DNA from: Fulvivirga sp. M361 | GTDB taxonomy: Bacteria; Bacteroidota; Bacteroidia; Cytophagales; Cyclobacteriaceae | Length of the DNA stretch: 64,000 nt | Direction: 5' to 3' | Assembly: GCF_007097395.1 (NCBI RefSeq) | Contig: NZ_VKDC01000004.1 | Span: 124,001 to 188,000 of the forward strand | Shown: piece after piece, positions 26,553-35,603 of the stretch | Position numbering within the stretch: position 1 is the first letter of the stretch | Layout of the letters: every line of letters starts with the position of its first letter | Position numbers and translations under genes: made by a program | Notes under the pieces: model-generated | Seen by the model: the letters and a program-made list of their open reading frames with translations, nothing else | Told to the model about the DNA's origin: nothing | Databases searched by the model: none

Positions 26553-26612
26553 ATAAGGTAATAAGCAACAAACCTTATTACATACACAATTTACTCAACA
26601 TATCTATCCCAA
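26553..26612 (+). promoter_or_regulatory. Candidate autoregulatory leader of rho
   Basis: Two competing stems overlap here: ATAAGGT/ACCTTAT (26553-26559 with 26572-26578) and GTAATAAG/CTTATTAC (26558-26565 with 26574-26581). From 26566 to 26612, 47 bases contain no G and 14 C, the composition of a Rho loading site, ending 24 bases before the rho ATG. Autogenous Rho-dependent attenuation is known for enterobacterial rho; here it is an inference. Confidence 0.35.
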
Positions 26613-26636
26613 GTCGTAAATGACTCTAACAGTTTT

Positions 26637-28289
26637 ATGTACACTATTGAAGAACTTAATGTAAGGCTTCTTTCGGAACTGAAAGAAATAGCCGAGGAGA
26701 TGGGCCTGAAAAACTATCGCAAGCTTACCAAGCAAGACCTTATCTATAAAATATTAGACCAGCAGGCAGTGACTCCTGAAAACAAACTTCCTCAGAAAAA
26801 GGAAGTTGAAAAACCTGAAAAAAAAGCACCTCAGAAAAAGCGGGCTGAAAAAGCCGAAAAAAAGGAACCCCAGGAAAAGCCTGAAAGAAAAAACGAGAGA
26901 AAGAACGAAAAGGCACCCCGTAAAAGAGAGAATGTAGCCAGAAAAAATACAGCGCCTCAGAAAAAAGAGGAGAAAAAAATATCCTCAGATGAGGTCTTAG
27001 AATCTTTCAATATCGAAATTGACGATAGTTCAGCTGCTAAGGCTACACCAAAAACTGATAAGCCAGAACCCGTAACTACTCCTGAAGTAGTTGAAAACAA
27101 GGAGGAATCTCCCAGAAGAAAAGAAGAAAGAGAAGATAATAGAAACCGCAAGAAAGAAAGCAATGTCAAGGATTTTGACGGTGTGATAGAAAACGAAGGT
27201 GTTTTGGAAATCATGCAAGATGGTTATGGTTTCCTCAGATCTTCAGACTATAACTACCTGGCCAGCCCTGATGACATTTACGTTTCACCTTCCCAGATCA
27301 AATTATTCGGCCTGAAAACCGGGGATACTGTCAAAGGACAAATAAGGCCTCCAAAGGAAGGAGAAAAATATTTCGCTCTACTCCGTGTCAGCAATGTTAA
27401 CGGGAAAACTACCGAGGAAATCCGTGACCGGGTACCTTTTGAATACCTTACTCCGCTTTTTCCCGAAGAAAAAATAAAGTTAAGCGCCAAGCCTGACAAC
27501 TATTCCACACGAATATTGGACCTTTTCTCACCTATTGGTAAAGGACAACGCGGAATGATCGTAGCACAGCCTAAAACAGGTAAAACAGTACTGCTTAAAA
27601 ATGTGGCCAATGCCATTGCTGAGAATCATCCTGAATGCTACCTGATCATCTTACTTATAGATGAGCGCCCTGAAGAGGTAACTGATATGGCTCGCAGTGT
27701 GAAGGCTGAGGTAATTTCTTCCACCTTTGATGAGCAGGCAGAAAGACATGTAAAGGTATCCAGTATGGTGCTTGAAAAAGCCAAGAGGATGGTAGAATGT
27801 GGTCATGATGTGGTGATACTTCTTGACTCTATCACCCGACTGGCCCGCGCTTACAATACAGTGGTTCCTTCATCAGGAAAAATTTTATCTGGTGGCGTAG
27901 ACGCTAATGCACTACACAAACCAAAACGCTTTTTTGGTGCAGCGAGAAATGTAGAAAATGGTGGTTCGTTGACCATTATAGCTACCGCACTAATAGAAAC
28001 AGGTTCTAAGATGGACGAAGTTATCTTCGAAGAATTCAAAGGAACAGGTAATATGGAACTTCAATTGGACAGAAAGCTTTCCAACAAGCGTGTATATCCT
28101 GCCATCGACGTTCCGGCTTCCGGCACACGAAGAGAAGATCTGTTGATGACAGAAGAAGAACTGCAACGCGTTTGGATACTACGCAAATTCATGTCAGACA
28201 TGAACTCCAACGAAGCCATGGATTTCCTGCTATCCAAAATGAGAGGAACGAGGAACAACGAAGAGTTCCTGATCTCAATGAACGGATAG
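26637..28289 (+). CDS. rho: Transcription termination factor Rho
   Basis: 550-residue hexameric RNA helicase, about 130 longer than E. coli Rho because of a Lys/Glu/Pro-rich insert (about 48-175, with repeated PQKK-type units) between the N-terminal helical bundle ([20 protein letters not shown]) and the cold-shock RNA-binding domain ([20 protein letters not shown]). Walker A is [16 protein letters not shown], followed by [29 protein letters not shown] and the R-loop [20 protein letters not shown]. Such inserts are usual in Bacteroidota and are thought to bind RNA or drive condensation. A strong intrinsic terminator follows. Confidence 0.98.
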   Translation: MYTIEELNVRLLSELKEIAEEMGLKNYRKLTKQDLIYKILDQQAVTPENKLPQKKEVEKPEKKAPQKKRAEKAEKKEPQEKPERKNERKNEKAPRKRENVARKNTAPQKKEEKKISSDEVLESFNIEIDDSSAAKATPKTDKPEPVTTPEVVENKEESPRRKEEREDNRNRKKESNVKDFDGVIENEGVLEIMQDGYGFLRSSDYNYLASPDDIYVSPSQIKLFGLKTGDTVKGQIRPPKEGEKYFALLRVSNVNGKTTEEIRDRVPFEYLTPLFPEEKIKLSAKPDNYSTRILDLFSPIGKGQRGMIVAQPKTGKTVLLKNVANAIAENHPECYLIILLIDERPEEVTDMARSVKAEVISSTFDEQAERHVKVSSMVLEKAKRMVECGHDVVILLDSITRLARAYNTVVPSSGKILSGGVDANALHKPKRFFGAARNVENGGSLTIIATALIETGSKMDEVIFEEFKGTGNMELQLDRKLSNKRVYPAIDVPASGTRREDLLMTEEELQRVWILRKFMSDMNSNEAMDFLLSKMRGTRNNEEFLISMNG

Positions 28290-28317
28290 CGTATCCATCA
28301 ACGTTCGATATACCGGA

Positions 28318-28351
28318 AACGGGCTGTAATGTAATCATACAGCCCGTTTTT
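28318..28351 (+). terminator. Intrinsic terminator after rho
   Basis: An 11-bp stem AACGGGCTGTA (28318-28328) / TACAGCCCGTT (28338-28348), 9-base loop, then a T-run. The strongest classical terminator on the plus strand in this part of the window. Confidence 0.9.
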
Positions 28352-28533
28352 GTTACCTACCTTTCAAGATGTTAGCAATTCATCAAACATTAGTATTGCA
28401 GTATACTTACGGATCCCTGGCATACATTCTAAATTTAAGTTATAACTGATCAGCAGCTTAAAAAGACAAACCTATCACACTACGTACTATAGCTATGTAT
28501 CCACGTATTTTTCATTAACTTTACCAAAAAACG

Positions 28534-29442
28534 ATGGCCTTTTTATTCGATAATTTTGCAGGCTGGAAAACTTATTGCCAGGAACATAACATATCATTGT
28601 TCGAGACTGTATTGGAATACGAAAAAAAACAAAAGGGGCATACACACGATCAAATCCAGCAGGGCCTCGCCAACGCTTATAATGTGATGAAAGAGGCTGT
28701 GGATACAGGCCTTAAAGAAGAAATGACCTCCCGATCAGGCATGATCAATAACGGAGCAAAAAAAGTATATAACAACTCTACCGTTGTACTGTCAAAGGAA
28801 TTTCAAAACCTTATTTCCCGGGCACTTGCCGCAAAAGAGGTAAACTCCTGTATGGGTCGTGTGGTGGCTGCTCCAACTGCCGGCGCTTCAGGGATACTAC
28901 CAGGTACTTTATACACATTACAGGAAATCCACCAATTGGACGACAATAAGATCATGGAAGGCTTGTTAGTGGGGGCCGGCATTGCACTTATCATAGAGCA
29001 ACGGGCCTCCCTTGCAGGAGCTGTAGGTGGCTGCCAGGCAGAAACAGGTAGTGCTGCCGCTATGGCATCGGGAGCTATTGTGCATTGTTTGGGTGGAGAT
29101 ATAGATCAGGTCTTTAATGCTGTCGCTATCACAATCCAGTGCATGCTTGGCCTTGTCTGCGACCCTGTCGCAGGCCTGGTAGAAGTGCCATGTGTTGTGC
29201 GAAATGCCAGCGCTGCCGCTATAGCCAATTCATCTGCACAGATCGCTCTGTCCAACGTGAGTGGTGTAATACCTGTTGATGAATGCGTTCAGGCTATGGG
29301 AGAAGTAGGACAGAGTATGGAAAGTCGTTATAAAGAAACTGCTTTAGGCGGACTTGCCGCAACAAAAACAGGGCAAGCCATTTCCAAAAAGGTATTGATC
29401 CAGGACATTGAAATACTACCTGACGAAGAAGTCAAGGAATAA
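28534..29442 (+). CDS. sdaAA: L-serine ammonia-lyase, iron-sulfur type, alpha subunit
   Basis: Deaminates L-serine to pyruvate. 302 residues, the catalytic alpha chain of the two-subunit type. Signatures are CMGRVVAAPTAGASGILPG, GGCQAETGSAAAMASGA, and CMLGLVCDPVAGLVEVPCVV, with the Cys residues that hold the 4Fe-4S cluster (C..LGLVCDPV, PCV). The beta subunit is not in the window. Its 3' end overlaps the convergent membrane-protein gene by 11 bases. TAACTTTA just before the ATG is one base off a -7 box but would leave almost no leader. Confidence 0.95.
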   Translation: MAFLFDNFAGWKTYCQEHNISLFETVLEYEKKQKGHTHDQIQQGLANAYNVMKEAVDTGLKEEMTSRSGMINNGAKKVYNNSTVVLSKEFQNLISRALAAKEVNSCMGRVVAAPTAGASGILPGTLYTLQEIHQLDDNKIMEGLLVGAGIALIIEQRASLAGAVGGCQAETGSAAAMASGAIVHCLGGDIDQVFNAVAITIQCMLGLVCDPVAGLVEVPCVVRNASAAAIANSSAQIALSNVSGVIPVDECVQAMGEVGQSMESRYKETALGGLAATKTGQAISKKVLIQDIEILPDEEVKE

Positions 29443-29887
29443 ATTTTTCAAGGAACGCTGTACCTAGTAAGTAGATCCCTGCGGTAAACACTACTGACCA
29501 AAAAGTAGCGCTGATCAGCATTGCTATGATCACTTTCGCTTTAGGAGTACCAAAACTCACAACAAGAACAGTGCCCCCTATAGGTGTAAGGATGAGTGGA
29601 GTTAAAAAAGAGACACCCGCCAGTCCGTATTTTCTCCAGATACTTACAAACCGCCTGTTTTTCTTGTTGAAGAGCTTCCTGGGTTTAAGAAAGCGTGAAA
29701 GTACTTTTTCTCTAAGAAGTGTGCCCAAATAAGTAAATAGTAGCACACTCGCCATCATACCCCCCGTAGTAATCAAAACAGTAGTAATAAAACTAAATCC
29801 AGCAGCATACCCTAACGTGGGACCTGCAATGAATTTCACCATCGTCAAGAGGAATATAGTAATCCCCTTCAGAATTTCAGCTTCCAT
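29432..29887 (-). CDS. Small polytopic membrane protein, unknown function
   Basis: 151 residues with four hydrophobic segments (about 8-32, 38-55, 95-115, 122-145) around a basic loop (REKVLSRFLKPRKLFNKKNRR). TPLILTPIGGTVLVVSFGTP, a Pro/Gly-rich re-entrant-like stretch, recalls small export-protein families such as Sm_multidrug_ex, but the match is too weak to name it. It is the last of three closely packed minus-strand genes (upp, antiporter, this), four bases after the antiporter. Its end overlaps sdaAA on the other strand. Confidence 0.7.
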   Translation of the reverse strand: MEAEILKGITIFLLTMVKFIAGPTLGYAAGFSFITTVLITTGGMMASVLLFTYLGTLLREKVLSRFLKPRKLFNKKNRRFVSIWRKYGLAGVSFLTPLILTPIGGTVLVVSFGTPKAKVIIAMLISATFWSVVFTAGIYLLGTAFLEKFIP

Positions 29888-29891
29888 TGCT

Positions 29892-30845
29892 TTATGAAAT
29901 TACGGAGTAGGTATATACAGTATAAACAATTAATAAGATAACACCGGACAACTTGCCCAAAGACCTTTTATATAACATAAGAGGTAAGATAAGCAGTGTT
30001 ACCCCCAACATTACCGTTACGTCTTGCTCTATAATTGCTTTGCTCACGTGAATATCCTTGATGAGGCTGGTTATTCCAAGAATAGAAAGAATATTAAAAA
30101 TGTTGGACCCCATCAGGTTTCCCAGGGCCAGGTCCGTTTCTTTTTTAATGGATGCTACAATAGCAGTAACCAGTTCCGGAAGGCTGGTTCCCAGTGCTAA
30201 CACTGTAATACCAATGACTCTTTCACTCACCCCAAGATTCAGCGCCAGTTCCTGTGCTCCTCCTACAAACCAGTCAGAGCCAAAATAAAGCCCGGCGCAT
30301 CCACCAATGATATATACAAGGTCTTTCCAAAGATTGGACGAAGCTTGTATCGTATTTTTGTCTGTATCCAAATCCATCAAAGCCCTGTTTTCTTTTCTGG
30401 ATTTTCGAATGATCAACACAGTGTAGATAATAAGAAGTACAATAAATAATACCCCTTCATAGGTGTCGATCGTAGCCTCTTTGCCCTTAATGACCAAATA
30501 CAACAAGATGGAACTCCCCATAGTAACCGGCCAATCGATCTTAATACTGTCCGTCTGGACTTTTATAACTCCTATCAAGGAAGTGACACCCAGCACAAGC
30601 GCCAGGTTGCATATGTTGGACCCTACCACATTACCCATGGTCAGGTCAGGACTACCCGCTAATGCTGCTTTAATGCTGATCAATAATTCAGGTGCAGAAG
30701 TACCAAAAGCCACCACAGTCAGCCCCACCACTAAGGGAGAAATATGTGCCCTGAGTGCCATATTTGACGCTCCACGTACCAAAAAGTCACCTCCTAAGAT
30801 CAAAATAAACAAGCCGGAAATGAGGAGTACAATATTAAAGAGCAT
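29892..30845 (-). CDS. Calcium/sodium antiporter (CaCA family, YrbG-like)
   Basis: 317 residues, about ten membrane helices in two inverted repeats. The two alpha-repeats are clear: VVGLTVVAFGTSAPELLIS with MGNVVGSNICNLALVLG in the first half, and VIGITVLALGTSLPELVTA with LGNLMGSNIFNILSILG in the second. These contain the Glu and Asn/Ser residues that bind Ca2+ and Na+. A charged cytosolic loop near the middle (RKSRKENRALMDLD) splits the halves. It lies 10 bases after upp on the same strand and is probably co-transcribed with it. Confidence 0.95.
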   Translation of the reverse strand: MLFNIVLLISGLFILILGGDFLVRGASNMALRAHISPLVVGLTVVAFGTSAPELLISIKAALAGSPDLTMGNVVGSNICNLALVLGVTSLIGVIKVQTDSIKIDWPVTMGSSILLYLVIKGKEATIDTYEGVLFIVLLIIYTVLIIRKSRKENRALMDLDTDKNTIQASSNLWKDLVYIIGGCAGLYFGSDWFVGGAQELALNLGVSERVIGITVLALGTSLPELVTAIVASIKKETDLALGNLMGSNIFNILSILGITSLIKDIHVSKAIIEQDVTVMLGVTLLILPLMLYKRSLGKLSGVILLIVYTVYTYSVIS

Positions 30846-30855
30846 CTACAAAAAC

Positions 30856-31503
30856 TTAGTTTTTAGGACCATAGCACAGATCACCTGCATCACCCAATCC
30901 TGGAACAATATAAGACTTATCATTTAAATACAAATCAACCGCCCCTGCCCAAATCGTGGCAGGAAAATCGTCCAATTGGTCTGTCACATAGTCAATACCC
31001 TCTGGTGCGGCCACAGCACAAGCCAAATGAAGGTGCGTGGGCAAGCCATTCTCACATAGCTGTTTGACTACCTTAACCATGGATTTTCCGGTGGCTAACA
31101 TTGGGTCTACAACGATAACGTCTCTGTTGATTACATCAGGCAAGGCATAATAATCCGCACTTATTTCAACTTCTTCCGTCCCTTTTTTACGGTAAGCGCC
31201 TACAAAGCCCACTTCCGAATGATGGAAAATATCCAAAAATCCTTCCATAAAAGGTGTCGCTGCCCTAAGAATAGTGATAATAACCGGATCCAAGGCTATT
31301 ACCGGCATATGCATAGAAGCCAGTGGAGTAATCAGATCCTTTTGCTCATAATGCAACTTTTTTGATACCTCATATGCCATTACCCAGCCTAATCTTTTCA
31401 AATTATGACGGAACCTAGCCCGGTCATTTTGAATATCTTTGTTGCGAAGTTCAAAGAGAAACTGGTTAGCTACAGAGTTAGTTTCAGATAGAATATGGAT
31501 CAT
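30856..31503 (-). CDS. upp: Uracil phosphoribosyltransferase
   Basis: Joins uracil and PRPP to UMP in pyrimidine salvage. 215 residues. The PRPP loop is VVDPMLATGKSMVKVVK, and ILRAATPFMEGFLDI and GFVGAYRKKG are UPRTase signatures. The C-terminus IVPGLGDAGDLCYGPKN contains the uracil-binding loop. It is first of a three-gene minus-strand unit and has a good consensus promoter. Confidence 0.96.
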   Translation of the reverse strand: MIHILSETNSVANQFLFELRNKDIQNDRARFRHNLKRLGWVMAYEVSKKLHYEQKDLITPLASMHMPVIALDPVIITILRAATPFMEGFLDIFHHSEVGFVGAYRKKGTEEVEISADYYALPDVINRDVIVVDPMLATGKSMVKVVKQLCENGLPTHLHLACAVAAPEGIDYVTDQLDDFPATIWAGAVDLYLNDKSYIVPGLGDAGDLCYGPKN

Positions 31504-31567
31504 ACTGTTTTATAAGAAGCCTTCTCAAAGATCAATTCTGATGCACTCATAAAAACTGGCGCATCAG

Positions 31568-31599
31568 CAAAAATAGGTATAACTAAGTTATGACGACAA
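31568..31599 (-). promoter_or_regulatory. upp promoter
   Basis: Minus strand: TTG (31597-31599), a 21-base spacer and TATTTTTG (31568-31575), both consensus. Initiation near 31561 gives a leader of about 58 bases to the upp ATG. Confidence 0.65.
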
Positions 31600-31628
31600 G
31601 ATAAAAATTATTCTTCGTATATATTTTT

Positions 31629-32546
31629 ATGGAAACAAGATTATTAAAACAGCTTTGTGAATCATTTGGCCCTTCCGGCAACGAGGTTATGGTAAAAGAT
31701 TACATCCTGGACTATATAAAAAGAGAATCTAATGCATGGGTTACCGTACCGGAAGTCTATCACGGAGATGAGTTTCAGGACAATATTATTTTAAAATTCG
31801 GCACACCTAAAACAGCTATTTTCGCACATATGGATAGCATAGGTTTTACGGTCAGGTATCAAAATCAACTGGTAGCCATTGGCGGCCCCGACACAAAAAG
31901 TGGCTACTTACTTACAGGGTCCGATGCCATGGGGCCTATAGAATGTGAATTAGATGTCAGCAAGGATCATCAACTATTTTACAAGTTCGGACGACCCATC
32001 GCCACCGGTACCAACCTCGTGTACAAATGTGACTTTAGAGAAACATCGGATACAATATCATCCTGTTGCCTGGATAATCGACTTGGAGTATACAATGCAC
32101 TGCGTGTAGCTGAAACACTGGAAAATGGTGTCATTGTATTCAGCACTTGGGAAGAACATGGTGGAGGTTCTGTCCCTCATTTGATACGTTTTCTCTATGA
32201 ACGATGGAGCCTCCGACAGGTATTGATATCTGACATCACCTGGGTAACCGACGGAGTACATCCCGGGCAAGGTGTGGCTATATCTATGCGTGACAGAAAC
32301 ATTCCGAGAAAATCTTTTATCGATAAAATCATTGCACATGCTGAAGCGTCAGGCGTAGATTATCAACTTGAAGTAGAAGGAAACGGGTCTAGTGACGGAC
32401 GCGAAATACAGCTGTCTCCCTATCCAATAGACTGGTGCTTCATAGGCGCGGCTGAAGAAAACGTACATACACCAAATGAAACCGTTAACAAACATGATAT
32501 AAAATGTATGATAACGCTATATCAATACCTGATGAAACACCTTTGA
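31629..32546 (+). CDS. M42-family aminopeptidase
   Basis: 305-residue dinuclear metallopeptidase. N-terminal LLKQLCESFGPSGNEVMVKD opens the family. Metal ligands fall in FAHMDSIGFTV (His), SSCCLDNRLGVYNAL (bridging Asp), STWEEHGGGSV (catalytic Glu-Glu) and LISDITWVTDGVHPGQG (Asp). The last ligand His is in AAEENVHTPNETV. M42 enzymes form large cytosolic complexes that trim short peptides. Followed by a hairpin terminator that overlaps the hpt promoter. Confidence 0.9.
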   Translation: METRLLKQLCESFGPSGNEVMVKDYILDYIKRESNAWVTVPEVYHGDEFQDNIILKFGTPKTAIFAHMDSIGFTVRYQNQLVAIGGPDTKSGYLLTGSDAMGPIECELDVSKDHQLFYKFGRPIATGTNLVYKCDFRETSDTISSCCLDNRLGVYNALRVAETLENGVIVFSTWEEHGGGSVPHLIRFLYERWSLRQVLISDITWVTDGVHPGQGVAISMRDRNIPRKSFIDKIIAHAEASGVDYQLEVEGNGSSDGREIQLSPYPIDWCFIGAAEENVHTPNETVNKHDIKCMITLYQYLMKHL

Positions 32547-32556
32547 ATCCTTCATT

Positions 32557-32584
32557 TTGCCTTTCAATATAATTTCTATATTTG
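32557..32584 (+). promoter_or_regulatory. hpt promoter
   Basis: TTG (32557-32559), a 17-base spacer and TATATTTG (32577-32584). The -7 box is exact and the spacer a little short. Initiation near 32590 falls inside the 5' arm of the terminator that follows. Confidence 0.6.
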
Positions 32585-32585
32585 C

Positions 32586-32620
32586 ATGCCTTTTGACAAT
32601 CGAAAGGCATTTTTATTTTA
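32586..32620 (+). terminator. Terminator of the M42 gene overlapping the hpt start of transcription
   Basis: The stem ATGCCTTT (32586-32593) / AAAGGCAT (32603-32610), with a 9-base loop, is followed by TTTTATTTT. It ends M42 transcripts. Transcripts from the hpt promoter begin within the first arm and so should not form the stem. Confidence 0.7.
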
Positions 32621-32626
32621 ACTAAC

Positions 32627-33160
32627 ATGGTCACAATCAAGGATAAAGATTTTGAAAAGTTCATTAGTCACGATGAAATCTCAGATAAGATCAAGCTCAT
32701 CAGTGACCGTATCAACGAGGATTATAAAACCAAAAAACCACTTTTCATTGCTATACTAAATGGCTCATTCATTTTTGCCGCTGATCTGCTAAAGGAAATA
32801 AATGTTGAATGTGAGATTTCTTTTGTAAAATTGGCCTCTTACGAAGAAATGGAAAGTACCGGTAACGTTAAGCAACTGATAGGGCTTAATGACAATATTT
32901 TCAATCGTGACGTAGTCATTATAGAAGATATTATAGATACGGGGAGGACGATCGTAAAAATTTTGGAAGAATTTAAGTCTCTGGGTGCAAATTCAATAGA
33001 AATTGCCACACTCCTGCGGAAGCCAAAATCAGAGGCAATCAGTGATCAGCTTAAGTATGTAGGTTTCCAATTACCTGAAGTTTTTGTTCTGGGTTATGGT
33101 TTGGATTATGACGGGCTTGGTCGTAATTTAAAGGACTTATATAAACTAAAAGAGGAATAA
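32627..33160 (+). CDS. hpt: Hypoxanthine phosphoribosyltransferase
   Basis: Salvages hypoxanthine and guanine to IMP and GMP. 177 residues. FIAILNGSFIFAADLLKEI contains the PPi loop; VVIIEDIIDTGRTIVKIL is the PRPP signature; EVFVLGYGLDYDGLGRNL carries the purine-binding Asp-Tyr region. It is first in an apparent hpt-adk-obgE unit (gaps 38 and 4 bases). In several Flavobacteria I recall a fused Hpt-Adk protein; here the two are separate neighbours. Confidence 0.96.
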   Translation: MVTIKDKDFEKFISHDEISDKIKLISDRINEDYKTKKPLFIAILNGSFIFAADLLKEINVECEISFVKLASYEEMESTGNVKQLIGLNDNIFNRDVVIIEDIIDTGRTIVKILEEFKSLGANSIEIATLLRKPKSEAISDQLKYVGFQLPEVFVLGYGLDYDGLGRNLKDLYKLKEE

Positions 33161-33198
33161 TCCAAACCCCTAACGCAACAAGGAAAAACGTAAGCTAT

Positions 33199-33783
33199 AT
33201 GTTAAATATCATCATATTTGGCCCCCCAGGGGCAGGAAAAGGCACGCAAAGCGAACGATTAATAGAAAAATACAATCTCAAACATATTTCTACGGGAGAC
33301 TTATTCAGATGGCATACTAAAAATGACACTGAATTAGGAATTCGTGTTAAAGAAATTATGAACAATGGAGAGTTGGTATCCGATGATATCACCATTGCAA
33401 TGCTAAAAGAAGAGGTAGAAAAAAATCCGGAGGTGAATGGTTTTCTGTTTGACGGTTTCCCCAGAACAGTAGCCCAGGCCCAGGCACTGGATACATTAAT
33501 GACCTCTATGAACTCATCCATTCATGGCGTAATAGAGCTGAAAGTTTCGGAAGAAGAGGTGCGATCAAGAATTGCAAAACGGAAATCCATTCAGAACAGA
33601 GCTGATGATGAGGAAGACAAACTTAACAGGAGAATAGCTGAATACTTCAATAAAACCGTTCATGTACTACCTTACTACCATGAACAGGGACGGCTTCAAA
33701 CTGTAAATGGTATCGGCCCAATTGATAAGATCTTCGAAGACATCATTGCGGTAACGAATGGCTTTGAGGTAGCCAAACCTTAA
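33199..33783 (+). CDS. adk: Adenylate kinase (short-LID type)
   Basis: Interconverts ATP, ADP and AMP. 194 residues. P-loop FGPPGAGKGTQSERLIEKY (residues 6-24), AMP site HISTGDLFRW, and FLFDGFPRTVAQAQAL are standard. The LID is short (KRKSIQNRADDEEDKLNRRI) and has no zinc-binding Cys, as in eukaryotic cytosolic adenylate kinases. Sits between hpt and obgE. Confidence 0.97.
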   Translation: MLNIIIFGPPGAGKGTQSERLIEKYNLKHISTGDLFRWHTKNDTELGIRVKEIMNNGELVSDDITIAMLKEEVEKNPEVNGFLFDGFPRTVAQAQALDTLMTSMNSSIHGVIELKVSEEEVRSRIAKRKSIQNRADDEEDKLNRRIAEYFNKTVHVLPYYHEQGRLQTVNGIGPIDKIFEDIIAVTNGFEVAKP

Positions 33784-33787
33784 ATGA

Positions 33788-34795
33788 GTGTCATCCGCTA
33801 ACTTCATTGACTATGTAAAGTTTTGTTCCCGGTCAGGTGCCGGAGGGCATGGATCGGTACACTTTCGGAGAGAAAAACATGTGCCAAAGGGCGGACCTGA
33901 CGGAGGTAACGGGGGCCGGGGCGGCCATGTTATCTTAAAAGGCAATACCCAGTTGTGGACACTCCTTCACCTGAAGTACAAAAAACATGTAGTGGCTGAT
34001 AACGGCAAGCCCGGTGAAGGTGGGCGCAGGTCAGGAGCACAAGGTGAAGACATTATTTTAGAAGTGCCATTGGGTACTGTGGCCAAAGACAGCGAGTCTG
34101 GTAAAACCTTATTTGAAATTACGACTGAAGGGGAAGAAAAAATACTGACACCCGGTGGGCGAGGTGGTCTGGGCAACGAAAACTTTAAAACAGCTACCAA
34201 CCAAACTCCAAGATATGCTCAACCCGGTGAAGAAGGCAAAGAAGAGTGGATCACATTAGAGTTAAAAGTACTGGCAGATGTAGGGCTTGTAGGTTTCCCA
34301 AATGCTGGTAAATCCACTTTACTCTCTGTACTTTCAGCCGCCAAGCCGGAAATTGCGGATTATCCTTTTACTACGCTAACCCCTAATTTAGGAGTAGTGC
34401 CTTACCGCGATTTTAAATCATTTGTAATTGCTGACATCCCTGGCATTATCGAAGGAGCTGCAGACGGAAAAGGACTTGGCATAAGATTTCTCAGGCATAT
34501 TGAGCGTAATAGTATACTCCTGTTTATGGTCCCGGCAGACTCTGACGACATCAAAAAGGAATATGAAATATTGCTTCAGGAATTAAGAAAATACAACCCT
34601 GAGTTATTAGATAAACAACGCTTTTTAGCCATATCCAAATGTGATATGCTGGACGATGAGCTAATGCAGGAAATGAAAGAAGAATTACCCTCAGAGTTAC
34701 CTCATATATTTATTTCCAGTGTTGCCCAAATAGCTATCGATCAGCTCAAAGATGAGCTTTGGAAAACACTGAATACTGAAAAGATGTCAAAATGA
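33788..34795 (+). CDS. obgE: Obg-family GTPase
   Basis: 335 residues. The Gly-rich Obg fold occupies residues about 1-157 ([18 protein letters not shown]). The G domain follows: G1 [15 protein letters not shown]2/G3 [11 protein letters not shown] and [17 protein letters not shown]4 SKCD. There is no C-terminal TGS-like extension. The start is GTG at 33788: the codon just before it is a stop and no ATG is in frame nearby; the overlapping ATG at 33784 is in another frame. Obg works in 50S assembly and (p)ppGpp signalling. Four bases after adk. Confidence 0.96.
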   Translation: MSSANFIDYVKFCSRSGAGGHGSVHFRREKHVPKGGPDGGNGGRGGHVILKGNTQLWTLLHLKYKKHVVADNGKPGEGGRRSGAQGEDIILEVPLGTVAKDSESGKTLFEITTEGEEKILTPGGRGGLGNENFKTATNQTPRYAQPGEEGKEEWITLELKVLADVGLVGFPNAGKSTLLSVLSAAKPEIADYPFTTLTPNLGVVPYRDFKSFVIADIPGIIEGAADGKGLGIRFLRHIERNSILLFMVPADSDDIKKEYEILLQELRKYNPELLDKQRFLAISKCDMLDDELMQEMKEELPSELPHIFISSVAQIAIDQLKDELWKTLNTEKMSK

Positions 34796-34867
34796 CATCT
34801 TACAATTTTTGGCAATATAATTGTCTATCAGTGATTGGTTAAATGAAAGTTGTCAAAGATAATCATC

Positions 34868-35479
34868 ATGAAAAGTAATAATACCGACGAAAAAGAAGTA
34901 AAAGAGGTCGAGGAAGGGGAGGTAAAAGAGGAAGTTGTAGATGAAACCTCCTCAGAAGATAAAACTGATAACACTGACGCAGAACAGGAAGAAGAGATTC
35001 ATGACAGAGATGAGGCAGAAGAAAGCAGTGAGCAAGTTTTACAAGACGAATTGGCAGAAAGCAAGGACAAATACCTCAGGCTATATTCTGAATTTGACAA
35101 TTTCAGGAGGCGTACTGCCAAAGAGAAGCTGGAAATGGTCCAAACGGCAAATGAAGATCTCATCAAATCTCTATTACCGGTAATGGATGACATAGAAAGA
35201 GCTGAAAAATCTTTTTCAGAAGAAGGCACAGATATCAAAGCAATTAAGGAAGGGATAGAACTTATCTTTAATAAATTCAAAAAAGCGCTGGAGCAAAAAG
35301 GCTTGAATAGTATGGATGATAAAGAAGGATTGGATTTTGATCCCGAATTTCATGAAGCTATTACACAAATTCCTGCACCAAACAAAAAGCTTAAGGGTAA
35401 AGTAGTGGATACGGTAGAAAAGGGATATTTATTGAACGAGAAAGTAATACGATACGCCAAAGTAGTCATTGGAAATTAA
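34868..35479 (+). CDS. grpE: Nucleotide exchange factor GrpE
   Basis: 203 residues from ATG 34868; a TTG six codons upstream is also in frame but less likely. A long acidic N-terminal segment (about 1-60) precedes the coiled coil (LQDELAESKDKYLRLYSEFD) with the GrpE signature FDNFRRRTAKEKLEM and the C-terminal beta wing (NEKVIRYAKVVIGN). It releases ADP from DnaK. The dnaJ gene follows at 124 bases; dnaK is 14 kb away. Confidence 0.95.
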   Translation: MKSNNTDEKEVKEVEEGEVKEEVVDETSSEDKTDNTDAEQEEEIHDRDEAEESSEQVLQDELAESKDKYLRLYSEFDNFRRRTAKEKLEMVQTANEDLIKSLLPVMDDIERAEKSFSEEGTDIKAIKEGIELIFNKFKKALEQKGLNSMDDKEGLDFDPEFHEAITQIPAPNKKLKGKVVDTVEKGYLLNEKVIRYAKVVIGN

Positions 35480-35603
35480 CAGACTATTTCTACAGGAAAA
35501 AGAACTGGTTCATAGCAATATAGATAAATAGGGCACCCTATAATTCAGAACTTTTATAAGGCAGTAACAAGGCGAAGTCATACCAGCCAAAGAAATAAAC
35601 ATT

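Larger units (their letters stand above)
26340..26636. other. Divergent serS-rho intergenic region
   Basis: 297 bases without a convincing ORF. It holds a probable rho promoter (26434-26465), two mutually exclusive short hairpins (26553-26581) and a G-free stretch (26566-26612). The side nearest serS has only a weak promoter candidate. Confidence 0.6.
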
